Shown piece by piece: positions 53,317 through 62,308 of a stretch of 64,000 nucleotides of DNA; within the stretch, counting starts at the first letter, position 1; every line of letters begins with the position of its first letter. The notes under the pieces were generated by a model that saw only the letters and a program-made list of their open reading frames with translations, made no database searches and had not been told where the DNA came from. The translations under genes were made by a program, and so were the position numbers. This stretch comes from CALZIK01 sp945787635 (GTDB taxonomy: Bacteria > Acidobacteriota > Thermoanaerobaculia > Multivoradales > JAHEKO01), in assembly GCA_947259725.1 (NCBI GenBank), contig CAMYNM010000020.1, forward strand, positions 24,668-88,667. Direction: 5' to 3'.

Positions 53317-55575
53317 ATGCCGACACTACGCGAGCGATTCTCTTCCCGCCCGGTTTCGCCACCGGTCAAGCCGCCCTTCAAGCGGGTGAGCTTCGAGAGC
53401 GTTCTGGCTCATATGCGCGAGCAGGGGCGCGAGCCGGACGAGCCGTTCTTGCGCCGCGTCTACGAGTTCTCGACCGAGATGCATGGGGATCAGAAGCGGC
53501 AGTCCGGTGAGCCGTTCATGACCCATCCACTCTATGTGGCTTTTTTTCTGGCCGGGTTCAGGGCGGACGAGACCTCGATAGCGGTGGGCCTGCTGCACGA
53601 CGTTCTGGAAGACACCCTGACCACTCGCGAGACTCTGACGACCGAGTTCGGAGAAGAGATCACCAACCTGGTGGACGGCGTGACCAAGATCGGCAAGCAC
53701 GAGTACGTGCGGCGCGACGAGGTCCAATCCGAAACCTTCCGGAAGCTCATCCTGGCTTCGGCCAAGGACATTCGCGTCATTCTGGTCAAGCTAGCCGACC
53801 GGCTTCACAACATGATGACCCTCGAGCACATGCAAGAGAACGTCAAACGGCGGATCTCGCGCGAAACCCTGGAGATCTACGCGCCTATCGCGCACCGCTT
53901 GGGCATGGCCAAGGTGCAAGGCGATCTGGAAGACCTGGCCTTCTATCATCTTCACCCGCTGAAATTCGCCGCTCTCGAAGCCAAGGTCCGAGAGAAGCTC
54001 AAAATCGGGCGCCGCGCGACCGAAGACATCCGGAGCCGGCTCGAGGAGAGCCTCTCGGAGGCCGGCGTGGACGCCGAGATCAGCTCGCGGGTGAAGCGCT
54101 ACTACTCGATCTATCGCAAGCTTCGCCGGCAAGGCATCGAGCTGGCGCAGCTTTATGACTATCTCGCGTTTCGGATCATCACCGAGGAGATGCGCGATTG
54201 CTACGCGGCTTTGGGAGTCGTCCATCAGCATTGGCGTCCCGTACCGGGTCGGTTCAAGGACTACATCGCGATGCCCAAGCCCAATCTGTACCAGTCGCTC
54301 CACACCACCGTTGTGGTCGAGAACGGGCAGCCGTTCGAGGTGCAGATCCGGACCGTAGAGATGGACCTGATCGCGGAAGAGGGAATTGCGGCTCATTGGC
54401 GATACAAGGAGGGCAAGCCCGAACCGCGCTCCCACGAAAGAGAGGTGGCCTGGCTTCGACAGCTCCTCGATTGGCAACAAGACGTCGACGATCCACGGAC
54501 CTTCATGGCGACTCTCAAGCTCGACCTCTATCCGGATGAGGTCTACGCTTTCACGCCCAAGGGCGACGTGTTTTCCTTTCCGCGTGGCGCGACGCCGCTC
54601 GATTTCGCCTACAAGATTCACACCGAGCTGGGGCACCAGTGTTCGGGAGCTAGGGTCAACGGCAAGTTGGTGCCGCTGCGAACGCAACTTCAGAATGGCG
54701 ACATCGTTGAGATCATGACCAACGCCGCGCGCCACCCATCAAGGGACTGGCTGAACTTCGTCGGCACTTCGAGAGCCAAGAGCAAGATTCGACAGTGGCT
54801 CAACACCGAGCAGAAGAAACGCTCTCTCGAGATCGGTCGGCGTCTTCTCGAGCGAGGATTGCGGAGGCACAAGGTCTCGTCGAAACGCTTTCTGGAATCC
54901 AAAGCCCTGAAGAAGTACCTGGTCTCCGAGGGCGTCGGCCACGCCGACGACCTGCTGAGCCGTATCGGCTTCGGCAAGATCACCGTTCGGCAGGTCCTGG
55001 ATCGCACGCTGACGACCGAGCAACTGGCCGAGGTCGAAAGCAAGCCGAGCCGGTTGCGCTCGGCCGTGGCCAAGATTCTGCCTTTCGGTGCAGCATCGGT
55101 CTCGGTGCGCGGAGACAGCGATCTGCTCGCCTACCTGGCGAAGTGCTGCAAGCCGCTGCCCGGAGACGAGATCATCGGCTACGTCACTCGGGGCCGGGGA
55201 GTGTCGGTGCACTCGGTCGACTGCCGGAACGTCCGCAACCTGCTCTACAACCCCGAGCGCGAGATCGAAGTCGAGTGGGCCCGATCCCGAGATGAAGTCT
55301 TTCCCGTGCCACTGGTGATCGAGACCGAAGATCAGCCGGGGATGCTGGCCAAGCTCACCGAGGCCATCGCCAAGTTCGACGGCAACATCCGAAACTTCGA
55401 GGCCGGGACGATCGAAACCGGCCGGGGTCAGATCGCCGTGCTCGTCGAAGTGAAGAACCGCCGCCAGCTGGAGCGGCTGCGCCAAGGACTGCGTGGGGTG
55501 CCCGGAGTCCTCGACGTCCGCCGACCCATGGGCTCCGATTCCGGCGCCCTGAGTGAATTCGGGAAAGACCGATAG
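53317..55575 (+). CDS. Bifunctional (p)ppGpp synthetase/hydrolase (RelA/SpoT)
   Basis: Makes and degrades the stringent-response alarmone. The 752 residues show the full Rel order: HD hydrolase domain with HPLYVAFFLAG and the intact GLLHDVLEDT, synthetase domain with RVKRYYSIYRKLRRQG and RFKDYIAMPKPNLYQSLHTT, a TGS domain (VYAFTPKGDVFSFPRGATPL), a zinc-finger/helical region with CCKPLPGDEIIGYVTRGRG, and a C-terminal ACT domain. The RFKD motif is the RxKD type of bifunctional enzymes. ATG 53317 is preferred over GTG 53311, two codons upstream. A TATAAT at 53242 may be its -10. Confidence 0.95.
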   Translation: MPTLRERFSSRPVSPPVKPPFKRVSFESVLAHMREQGREPDEPFLRRVYEFSTEMHGDQKRQSGEPFMTHPLYVAFFLAGFRADETSIAVGLLHDVLEDTLTTRETLTTEFGEEITNLVDGVTKIGKHEYVRRDEVQSETFRKLILASAKDIRVILVKLADRLHNMMTLEHMQENVKRRISRETLEIYAPIAHRLGMAKVQGDLEDLAFYHLHPLKFAALEAKVREKLKIGRRATEDIRSRLEESLSEAGVDAEISSRVKRYYSIYRKLRRQGIELAQLYDYLAFRIITEEMRDCYAALGVVHQHWRPVPGRFKDYIAMPKPNLYQSLHTTVVVENGQPFEVQIRTVEMDLIAEEGIAAHWRYKEGKPEPRSHEREVAWLRQLLDWQQDVDDPRTFMATLKLDLYPDEVYAFTPKGDVFSFPRGATPLDFAYKIHTELGHQCSGARVNGKLVPLRTQLQNGDIVEIMTNAARHPSRDWLNFVGTSRAKSKIRQWLNTEQKKRSLEIGRRLLERGLRRHKVSSKRFLESKALKKYLVSEGVGHADDLLSRIGFGKITVRQVLDRTLTTEQLAEVESKPSRLRSAVAKILPFGAASVSVRGDSDLLAYLAKCCKPLPGDEIIGYVTRGRGVSVHSVDCRNVRNLLYNPEREIEVEWARSRDEVFPVPLVIETEDQPGMLAKLTEAIAKFDGNIRNFEAGTIETGRGQIAVLVEVKNRRQLERLRQGLRGVPGVLDVRRPMGSDSGALSEFGKDR

Positions 55576-55590
55576 AAGGCGACCGTCGGC

Positions 55591-55824
55591 CTAGCTCTGG
55601 TCTGCTTCAGCGGTCTCGGGCCGCCAGGTACGGGTCGGGGGCTTGTGCACTTTGCCACTGCGCAGGCAGCGAGCGCAGACCAGGATGCGCTGAACGGAGC
55701 CGTTGACCAGGGCGCGAACCCGACGGAGATTGGGCTCCCAGGTTCGAGCCGACACGTTGTGAGCGTGACTTATCTGACGACCGATGATTGTTTTCTTACC
55801 GCAAACAGAGCACTGCTTGGACAT
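55591..55824 (-). CDS. rpmB: Large ribosomal subunit protein bL28
   Basis: A 77-residue ribosomal protein. It has MSKQCSVCGKKTIIGRQISH, AHNVSARTWEPNLRRVRA and ILVCARCLRSGKV. The two CxxC pairs mark the zinc-binding (C+) form. A frame extending 54 codons upstream is not protein-like; ATG 55824 is the start, with GGGAGATTTCTCG just before it. It converges on relA/spoT, with 15 bases between stop codons. Confidence 0.96.
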   Translation of the reverse strand: MSKQCSVCGKKTIIGRQISHAHNVSARTWEPNLRRVRALVNGSVQRILVCARCLRSGKVHKPPTRTWRPETAEADQS

Positions 55825-55932
55825 CGAGAAATCTCCCAAAGTGAGGCGGGATGGTAGCAGATTCGCTGGCCGGGCGCCAGGCGGGCGTCGGGCGTCGGTG
55901 GCGCCGGGCGGATGGGGCGCTAGACCGTTCCC

Positions 55933-55960
55933 TTGACAGGGTGTAGCATTCTTGTATAGC
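55933..55960 (+). promoter_or_regulatory. Sigma-70-type promoter upstream of pilM
   Basis: A perfect -35 TTGACA (55933-55938), 16-base spacer and TATAGC (55955-55960). It lies in the 209-base gap between rpmB and pilM and would give a leader of about 65 bases. Confidence 0.55.
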
Positions 55961-56033
55961 TTGCGATATTGCTTAATGTTTGTCATCTAAAGTGGCATGA
56001 AAGCGAAGGTTTTAGTACCAGAGGTGTAGACTA

Positions 56034-57089
56034 GTGTTGTTTTCGCGCACACGGGGCGTCATTGGCCTGGATATCGGCAGCTCGACGGTCAAATTGGTCG
56101 AGCTGAAGGAGCGCAAAGGGGAGTTGCATCTGCAACGGATCGGCCTCGAGCCGTTGTCCCCGGAGGCCATCGTCGACGGTTCGATCATGGACTCATCCCT
56201 GGTGGTGGACGCGGTCAACAAGCTCGCCGAGGAAAGTGGCGTGAAGAGCAACAACTACGCCACCAGCCTGGCCGGCCATTCCGTGATCATCAAGAAGATT
56301 CAGATGCCGGCGATGTCGGCCGACGAGATCGCGGAGTCCATTCAATGGGAGGCCGAGCAATACATCCCCTTCGACATCAGCGACGTTCGGCTCGACTACA
56401 TCGTTCTCAGCGACGAAGAGGTGGCCCGTGACGCGATGGAAGTGCTGCTGGTGGCCGTCAAGCGCGACAAAGTCAACGACTACGTTTCGGTGATCAGCCA
56501 GGCGGGCAGGAACCCGGTGATCGTCGATGTCGATGCATTCGCGGTGCAAAACGCGTACGAGCTCAACTATGACGTCGACTCACAGCAGGTCGTGGCACTG
56601 GTCAATATGGGTGCCGGTGTCACCACCATCAACATCCTTTCTCGGGGCTCGACGGTCTTCTGGCGTGACATGTCGATCGGCGGCAATCAGTTCACCGAGG
56701 CGCTGCAGCGCGAGTACAGCCTCTCTTTCGACCAGGCCGAAAGGCTCAAGCGGGGTGAGCAGGTTCCCGGTTGCTCGCCTTCCGAGGCCAGATCGATTCT
56801 GGAGGCGGTTTCGACCGAGCTCGCAGCGGAGATTCAGAAGACGTTCGATTTCTTCGCGGCTACCTCGGCCGACGACCGGGTCACTCAGTTGATGCTCTCG
56901 GGCGGCTGCGCTTTGACGCCCAATCTGCGAGAAGTGCTGCAGGATCGTTTCAACGTTCCGACCGAGATCATGAACCCGCTACGGCGAGTGCAGTATCGTG
57001 AGACGGACTTCGACAGCGTGTGGCTGCAGTCGGTCGCGCCAATGTTGGCGGTAGCCGTCGGACTCGCGGCACGCAAGGTGGACGACTAG
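56034..57089 (+). CDS. pilM: Type IV pilus assembly ATPase-like protein PilM
   Basis: A cytoplasmic actin-like protein that links the pilus motor to the PilN/PilO alignment complex. The 351 residues show the PilM signature GVIGLDIGSSTVKLVEL, AGHSVIIKKIQMPAMSADEI, VDVDAFAVQNAYE, GAGVTTINILSRGS and LMLSGGCALTPNLREVL. GTG 56034 is the start, with GAGGTG eight bases upstream; TTG 56037 is possible. It begins pilMNOPQ. The four genes after it are separated by 8, 9, -4 and 23 bases. Confidence 0.95.
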   Translation: MLFSRTRGVIGLDIGSSTVKLVELKERKGELHLQRIGLEPLSPEAIVDGSIMDSSLVVDAVNKLAEESGVKSNNYATSLAGHSVIIKKIQMPAMSADEIAESIQWEAEQYIPFDISDVRLDYIVLSDEEVARDAMEVLLVAVKRDKVNDYVSVISQAGRNPVIVDVDAFAVQNAYELNYDVDSQQVVALVNMGAGVTTINILSRGSTVFWRDMSIGGNQFTEALQREYSLSFDQAERLKRGEQVPGCSPSEARSILEAVSTELAAEIQKTFDFFAATSADDRVTQLMLSGGCALTPNLREVLQDRFNVPTEIMNPLRRVQYRETDFDSVWLQSVAPMLAVAVGLAARKVDD

Positions 57090-57097
57090 AGGCGAGC

Positions 57098-57703
57098 ATG
57101 ATCAGGATCAACCTACTTTCAGAGGGGCGCAAGCCCGTAGCCGCCAAGAAGAAGACGGTAGGTAGTGGCTTGGCTCTCGGCGGCATCGATCCGGCGACGA
57201 TCGCGCTGCTGGCCACGGTCTTTCTCGGTGTGGTCATCTCGCTGGGGCACAATTTTCTGCTCGGCAGGACGATCTCCAAGAAGCAGGTCGAGGTCAACGA
57301 GGCCCAAGTGGAAGTCGACAAGCTGGCGCCGATCATCGCCGAGGTCGAGCAGTTCAAGGCGAAGAAGGCCAAGCTCGAAAACAAGGTCGATATCATCTCG
57401 CAGCTCAAGGCGAATCAGCAGGGGCCGGTTCAGATCATGGACAAGATCTCGCGGGCCTTGCCGGAGCTTCTCTGGATGGACCGCATGGACGTCAAGGGTC
57501 AGACGGTGACCGTCAACGGCCAGGCCTTCAACACCAATGCGGTCGCCAATTTTCTGGAGAATCTCGATCGGGTCCCTGAGTTCCAGGAACCGGTCCTTCA
57601 GGATACGTCACAGACCGGGCAAACCTACTCGTTCATCGTGCGGTTTAACTACACCCACGTTCCGACCGGCGAAAGTCAGGAGCAGACGGCCGCGGCCGGC
57701 TGA
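57098..57703 (+). CDS. pilN: Type IV pilus alignment protein PilN
   Basis: Bitopic inner-membrane protein of 201 residues. The N-terminus MIRINLLSEGRKP is the PilM-binding motif of PilN. One helix (ATIALLATVFLGVVISLGHNF, ~35-55) is followed by a coiled coil (KKQVEVNEAQVEVDKLAPII) and a ferredoxin-like periplasmic domain starting near DKISRALPELLWMDRM. ATG 57098, preceded by GAGGCGAG, is the start; a longer frame overlaps pilM. Confidence 0.94.
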   Translation: MIRINLLSEGRKPVAAKKKTVGSGLALGGIDPATIALLATVFLGVVISLGHNFLLGRTISKKQVEVNEAQVEVDKLAPIIAEVEQFKAKKAKLENKVDIISQLKANQQGPVQIMDKISRALPELLWMDRMDVKGQTVTVNGQAFNTNAVANFLENLDRVPEFQEPVLQDTSQTGQTYSFIVRFNYTHVPTGESQEQTAAAG

Positions 57704-57712
57704 GGAAACCGA

Positions 57713-58300
57713 ATGGCGTTTCAAACCGGACTCGAAGGAAAGCCCTGGTACTTTGGCCTGATCGCTGGCCTGGTGGTAGCCGGCATTCTGTATTTCGGCG
57801 CCCATCGAGTCTTGCTCGAGCCGAAGAAGAACAACATCGCTTCTCTCGATAACCGGCTCACCGAGCTGCAAGCCAAGATCCAGGAAGGCCGCGCCGCGCA
57901 GCAGCAGTTGCCGAGGTTCCGTGAAGAGGTGCGGCAGCTCGAGCTCGAGCTCGACAAGCTCTTGAGGATCCTTCCGGCTCGACGGAACACGCCGGAATTG
58001 ATGCGCAGAATCCGGACTCTGACCGAACAGGGCGATTTCGACTTGCTTCGATTCACGCCCGGAGTCTTCATCGAGCAAGACTTCTACAGCGAGTGGCCGA
58101 TCGCGATCAATCTCGAAGGCACGTACCACAATCTGGCGATGTTCTTCGAACGCGTGAGCCGGTTCTCGCGGATCATCAATATCGAGGACCTGAGCGTGAG
58201 CGCGTTGCGGAACCCCGATTCCGACCGCACGATCTCGGCGAGTTTCAAAGCCAAGACGTTCGTGTACCGGGACGACGAGCAGGAGGAGGCCGCACCGTGA
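57713..58300 (+). CDS. pilO: Type IV pilus alignment protein PilO
   Basis: A 195-residue bitopic inner-membrane protein that dimerises with PilN. It has a short cytoplasmic start, a helix (LIAGLVVAGILYFGAHRVLL), a coiled coil (KNNIASLDNRLTELQAKIQE) and a periplasmic ferredoxin-like domain with LLRFTPGVFIEQDFYSEWPI and GTYHNLAMFFERVSRFSRI, the most conserved part of PilO. Its stop overlaps the pilP start by four bases (GTGA). Confidence 0.94.
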   Translation: MAFQTGLEGKPWYFGLIAGLVVAGILYFGAHRVLLEPKKNNIASLDNRLTELQAKIQEGRAAQQQLPRFREEVRQLELELDKLLRILPARRNTPELMRRIRTLTEQGDFDLLRFTPGVFIEQDFYSEWPIAINLEGTYHNLAMFFERVSRFSRIINIEDLSVSALRNPDSDRTISASFKAKTFVYRDDEQEEAAP

Positions 58301-58800
58301 ATCGACGTTGGCTGAGTCTTGCCGTGCTGTTGGTGCTGTGCCTGGCCGGTAGCAGTTGGCTCCAGGCTCAAGATCCGGTTAGCGAAGACGAGACCGCGCC
58401 GGCTGCGGCCGAAGTCGATTCCGACTCGCTCCTGGCCGACGAAGAGTTGATGTTTCTCGGCGAAGGCTACGCCTACGAACCCGGGGATCGGAGAGACCCG
58501 TTCAAGTCGCTCCTGATCGTGCGCGAGAGAGCCGCCATGCGCGGCCCGCGGCCCGAAGGAATCCCGGGGCTTCTCATCGACGAAATCGATCTGAACGGGA
58601 TCTTTATCACCCCCGATGGACCGGTCGCCCAGGTGCGATCTACCGAAGAAGACAAGAGCTATCTGCTTCGTGAAGGAGATCAGCTCTACGACGGAGATGT
58701 CGTGAGCATCACCGTAAATGAAGTTTCATTCAAGCAAATCGTGGACGACCCGACGGCCATCAAGCCGTTTCGAGAGGTGGTCAAGAAGCTCAACTCGTAG
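58297..58800 (+). CDS. pilP: Type IV pilus assembly protein PilP
   Basis: A 167-residue exported protein linking PilNO to the secretin. The signal region is LSLAVLLVLCLAGSSWLQAQ; the cysteine in LVLCLAGSS is followed by Leu-Ala and is not a clean lipobox, so lipidation is uncertain. The family core is RRDPFKSLLI at ~68, LIDEIDLNGIF, and SYLLREGDQLYDGDVVSI. GTG 58297 overlaps pilO. PilP in other species is a lipoprotein. Confidence 0.93.
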   Translation: MNRRWLSLAVLLVLCLAGSSWLQAQDPVSEDETAPAAAEVDSDSLLADEELMFLGEGYAYEPGDRRDPFKSLLIVRERAAMRGPRPEGIPGLLIDEIDLNGIFITPDGPVAQVRSTEEDKSYLLREGDQLYDGDVVSITVNEVSFKQIVDDPTAIKPFREVVKKLNS

Positions 58801-58823
58801 CTTCGCGACAGGAGGCGAAAGCC

Positions 58824-61724
58824 ATGGTTAGTCACGCCACAGGAAACAGGAATGCGCACACCATCCGGCTCGGGTCGGGGTTGGCAACTCTGTGCAGCTT
58901 GCTGCTGTTGTCCGTAGGAGCCGCCGCGGTGGAGCGTCCGGTGGAAGAAGCGAAGCCCGTGTTCACCGACATTTCAGCGGTGCGGAGCATCCTCGGCCTC
59001 GAGCTGCGCCGGCAGGGTTCCATGAGGAGCTTCGAGATCGTCAGCGACGGTCCGGTGACCTGGACGAGCTTTCGCGACGGCGACGGCCGGTTGGTGGTCG
59101 AGCTGCCCAATGCCGAGCCGACCAGCGAAGTTCAGGCCTTGGATCTGCATGACGAACTGGTTCGTTCTGCCAGAGTCAGCGTGTTCTCGGCTGGCCAGCG
59201 GCCGATGAGCCGTCTGCTGGTCGATACAGTCGCCGACGTTTCTCACGCGGTCGTGCCGCTGGGCGATCGCCTGGTCGTGGAGTTGAGTCCGATCGAGCCG
59301 AGCAACGAGTCCGGGCAGATTGCCGCCTTCGGCAATCTGCAAGTCGAGAAGGCGGCTGCTTTCCAGGGCGACACTAGCCCCGGGACGCCGGTGTTCGGGC
59401 CCGCGCCCAGCGGCGTTCCGGCGACTCAGCTCCAGGGTGTCGACGTCACCACCGGCGACGAGATGACCACGGTTTGGATTGCCGGCGATGGTGCCTTCTA
59501 CTACTCCCACTTCCCGCTGACCGAGCCCTATCGATTCGTCGTGGATCTGATCGGTGTCGTCAACACGTCTCCGGTCTCGACCATCGCGGTGCAAGGCCAG
59601 GTGGTCGATCGCGTTCGAGTTGCGCAGTACAAGCCCCAGCCCGAGCTGGTGTCGAGAGTTGTGATCGATCTCATGGACCCGACCGCTCCGTCTGTTGAGG
59701 CGACCCCCGAAGGCCTCAAGCTGACCTTTCTGTCCTCGGCGGCTCAAGCCGAAGCCCCCGCATACGAAGAGGGCTTGGCTGCCGAGCCGGTCGCGATGAC
59801 CGAGGCCGAGTCGGTCATGCCGGCGCCGGCCGTGACGCCGCCAGCGGCCCCCGACGCCGTGGAGATGCTTGCTCTCGCCGAAGAGTTCGCCGAAGAGCAG
59901 GAGCCCGAAGAGGCCGTGGCGGACGCCGTGGCCGAGGAAGTCGCCGCCGAAATGGAGATAGCCGCCGAAATGGAGATGGCCGCCGAAATGGAGATGGCCG
60001 CCGAAATGGAGATGGCCACCGAAATGGAGATGGCCGCCGAGGCGGAGACGGCCGCCGAGGTGGAGATGGCAGAAGAGGTCATCGAGCCCGAGGAAGACAT
60101 GGCGTGGGACGAGGGGGCGGCGGAAGACGCCGAGCCCGAAGCTGCTCTGGAAGAAGCCGAGCTCCCTGCTTCGGACATGATCGAGGAGGTCACCGAGGAC
60201 GTCGTTGAACCGGCGGAGGAGATGTGGGCAGAGGAGCCGGTCATGATTGCCGAGGTGGCCGAGGCGCAGCCTGAAATGCAGGAAGAAGCGCAGCAGCCCG
60301 AGTGGGTCGAGCCGGAGCCCACATGGGAGGAGCCCGCCGTCGAGGAGGCACCCACTTGGGACGAGCCGGAAGAGGAGCCCTTGCCCGAGATGGCGCCTGC
60401 CGGGTCTCTGTTCGACGTGTCGGTGGACCTTTCTCCCGAAGTTGAAGAGGCCGACGCCTCGACGTTCGACACTCGGGACGTCACCGTCGGTTCCCAGAGG
60501 GTCTACACCGGCGAGCCGATGACTCTGAGCCTTCAGGACGCGGACGTGAAAGACGTCCTGAGGTCCTTCGCCCAGATCAGCGGCCTCAACGTGGTGGTGC
60601 AGCCGGGCGTAGCCGGTTCGGTAACGATCGAATTCACCGACGTGCCCTGGGATCAGGCGCTCGACCAGATCCTCAAGATCAACGGCCTCGACTATGAGCT
60701 CGAAGGCAACATCATGCGTGTCGCGCCGGTCCTGGTCCTGCGCCAGGAGGCCGAGGAACGAGCCAGGCTCGAAGCTGCCAAGTCGCTTTCGATTCCGCTC
60801 AAGACCATTCTTCGCAGGGTGAGCTATGCGGGCGCGCAGGAAATCGCCTCGATCCTGCGAAGCGGCGGCGGTGCCAGCATCATGAGCGAGCGCGGCTCGG
60901 TCTTGGTGGACCGGCGGACCAATACCCTGATCATCAAAGAGCTGCCTTCGCACATCAACACGGTCATCGCGGTGATCGAGAACCTGGACATTCCCGAGCC
61001 TCAGGTCATGATCGAGGCGCGGATCATCGAGACCACGAAACGTTTCAGCCAGACCCTCGGCATCCAGTTGGGCTTCGGCGCGATTGCGAGCGCGGAGACT
61101 GGCAACACGACCGGACTGCAGTTCCCGAACACGGGCACCGCCGACGGCGGCGTCAATCTGCTGACCGGTGGCAGCAACGGGTTTCTCGACATCACGCTCG
61201 GCAACGTTCTCAACACCTTCAATCTGGACGCGCTGCTGCAGGCTGCCGAGAGCGAGGGCCTGATCAACATCCTCTCGGCTCCGAGGATCACGACGCTCAA
61301 CAATGAGCAGGCGTCGATCCAGAGCGGTCTCCAGATTCCGATTCAGACGATCGCGAACAACACCGTCAGCGTACAGTTCGTGAACGCGACCCTGCGTCTC
61401 GACGTCACGCCGCACGTGACCGCCGAGGGCACAGTGCTCATGGACATCGATATCCAGAAACGCGAGCCGCAGCTCGCCTTCGCGGTGGTCGGCGCCAGCA
61501 ACGCCCCGATTTCGACCAAGGACGCGACCACTCGCGTGATCGTCCGCGACGGCGGCACGACGGTCATCGGCGGCATCTACAAGGTCACCAGCGACCAGGG
61601 CGAGGACCGTGTTCCGGGCCTGGCGAACGTGCCGATCCTCAAGCATCTGTTCAAGAACAAACGTCGTAACGACGAAAACGAAGAACTTTTGATTTTCATC
61701 ACGCCACGCGTGGTCAAGCTGTAG
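58824..61724 (+). CDS. pilQ: Type IV pilus secretin PilQ with acidic repeat region
   Basis: Forms the outer-membrane channel for the pilus. The 966-residue precursor has a signal peptide (~1-35), two AMIN-like beta domains (~50-150 and ~195-300) that could bind peptidoglycan, a long acidic linker (~306-540), an STN/N0 domain (LSLQDADVKDVLRSFAQISG at ~568), an N1 domain (NTLIIKELPSHINTVIAVIE) and the secretin domain ending LLIFITPRVVKL. Residues 374-415 are seven six-residue repeats close to AAEMEM. Length is well above the ~700-770 usual for PilQ because of the linker. Confidence 0.96.
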   Translation: MVSHATGNRNAHTIRLGSGLATLCSLLLLSVGAAAVERPVEEAKPVFTDISAVRSILGLELRRQGSMRSFEIVSDGPVTWTSFRDGDGRLVVELPNAEPTSEVQALDLHDELVRSARVSVFSAGQRPMSRLLVDTVADVSHAVVPLGDRLVVELSPIEPSNESGQIAAFGNLQVEKAAAFQGDTSPGTPVFGPAPSGVPATQLQGVDVTTGDEMTTVWIAGDGAFYYSHFPLTEPYRFVVDLIGVVNTSPVSTIAVQGQVVDRVRVAQYKPQPELVSRVVIDLMDPTAPSVEATPEGLKLTFLSSAAQAEAPAYEEGLAAEPVAMTEAESVMPAPAVTPPAAPDAVEMLALAEEFAEEQEPEEAVADAVAEEVAAEMEIAAEMEMAAEMEMAAEMEMATEMEMAAEAETAAEVEMAEEVIEPEEDMAWDEGAAEDAEPEAALEEAELPASDMIEEVTEDVVEPAEEMWAEEPVMIAEVAEAQPEMQEEAQQPEWVEPEPTWEEPAVEEAPTWDEPEEEPLPEMAPAGSLFDVSVDLSPEVEEADASTFDTRDVTVGSQRVYTGEPMTLSLQDADVKDVLRSFAQISGLNVVVQPGVAGSVTIEFTDVPWDQALDQILKINGLDYELEGNIMRVAPVLVLRQEAEERARLEAAKSLSIPLKTILRRVSYAGAQEIASILRSGGGASIMSERGSVLVDRRTNTLIIKELPSHINTVIAVIENLDIPEPQVMIEARIIETTKRFSQTLGIQLGFGAIASAETGNTTGLQFPNTGTADGGVNLLTGGSNGFLDITLGNVLNTFNLDALLQAAESEGLINILSAPRITTLNNEQASIQSGLQIPIQTIANNTVSVQFVNATLRLDVTPHVTAEGTVLMDIDIQKREPQLAFAVVGASNAPISTKDATTRVIVRDGGTTVIGGIYKVTSDQGEDRVPGLANVPILKHLFKNKRRNDENEELLIFITPRVVKL
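59943..60068 (+). repeat. Seven tandem 18-bp repeats in pilQ
   Basis: The unit is close to GCCGCCGAAATGGAGATG. Copies 2-4 are identical, copy 1 and 5 differ by one base, copies 6 and 7 by a few. It encodes AAEMEM-like hexapeptides and stays in frame, so copy number can change without breaking the gene. Confidence 0.9.
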
Positions 61725-61746
61725 AGAGCTGGCAAAGGGGTCGATT

Positions 61747-62298
61747 ATGAAAGCCATAAGACTCATCGCAATCGGTCTGCTGGCGGTAAGTTTTGCCGCT
61801 TGCGAGAGCCGAACCGATCGCACCGACGGAGGGGGCATTCTGCTGTCGGTCAGCGACTTCGACGGGCTTCCGATCGGTATTTCGGTGAACGCATCGGCAG
61901 GCGGTTTCGTCCAGATCGGTGAGATCCAGATCCAGAGCGTCATCAAGAATCCCGACATCGTCGGCACGCAGATCATGAACGTCGAAATCGAATCGTACGA
62001 AGTCAGCTTTTCCCGCGGAGACAGCGGTACCAAGCTGCCGCCTATCTACGTTCGTGGCCTTTTCGGCGTCGTGCCGGCCGGTGGCACCTACACCGTAGAG
62101 AACTTGGATGTAATGGGTCCCGAGCAATTCGCCGTTCCGCCACTTTCGGACTTTCTGTTTCAGAACGGCGGTTTCGACAAAGAGACCTCCGACAACAAGA
62201 TGATTCTGAACATCCACATGCGGTTTTTCGGCCGCACGCTTTCGGGAGATGCGGTGCAGACAGCGCCCGCGTCCTTCACCGTCACTGTAACTCCGTAG
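61747..62298 (+). CDS. Putative lipoprotein downstream of pilQ
   Basis: A 183-residue protein with a lipobox signal: IAIGLLAVSFAAC, lipid at Cys19. The mature part is mostly beta strands (GILLSVSDFDGLPIGISVNA, VQIGEIQIQSVIKNP, MNVEIESYEVSFSRGD, ending ASFTVTVTP), like a single beta-sandwich domain. I do not recognise the family. It begins 22 bases after pilQ and is ten bases before the next lipoprotein gene, so it likely belongs to the pilMNOPQ transcription unit. Confidence 0.8.
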   Translation: MKAIRLIAIGLLAVSFAACESRTDRTDGGGILLSVSDFDGLPIGISVNASAGGFVQIGEIQIQSVIKNPDIVGTQIMNVEIESYEVSFSRGDSGTKLPPIYVRGLFGVVPAGGTYTVENLDVMGPEQFAVPPLSDFLFQNGGFDKETSDNKMILNIHMRFFGRTLSGDAVQTAPASFTVTVTP

Positions 62299-62308
62299 GA
62301 GTCTAGTC

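Noticed and set aside
58974..62033. 1019-codon open frame antisense to pilQ
   Set aside because: It mirrors the GC-biased, repeat-rich pilQ gene; its product is a His/Gly/Asp/Arg-rich string without any domain, and it overlaps clear motifs on the other strand.
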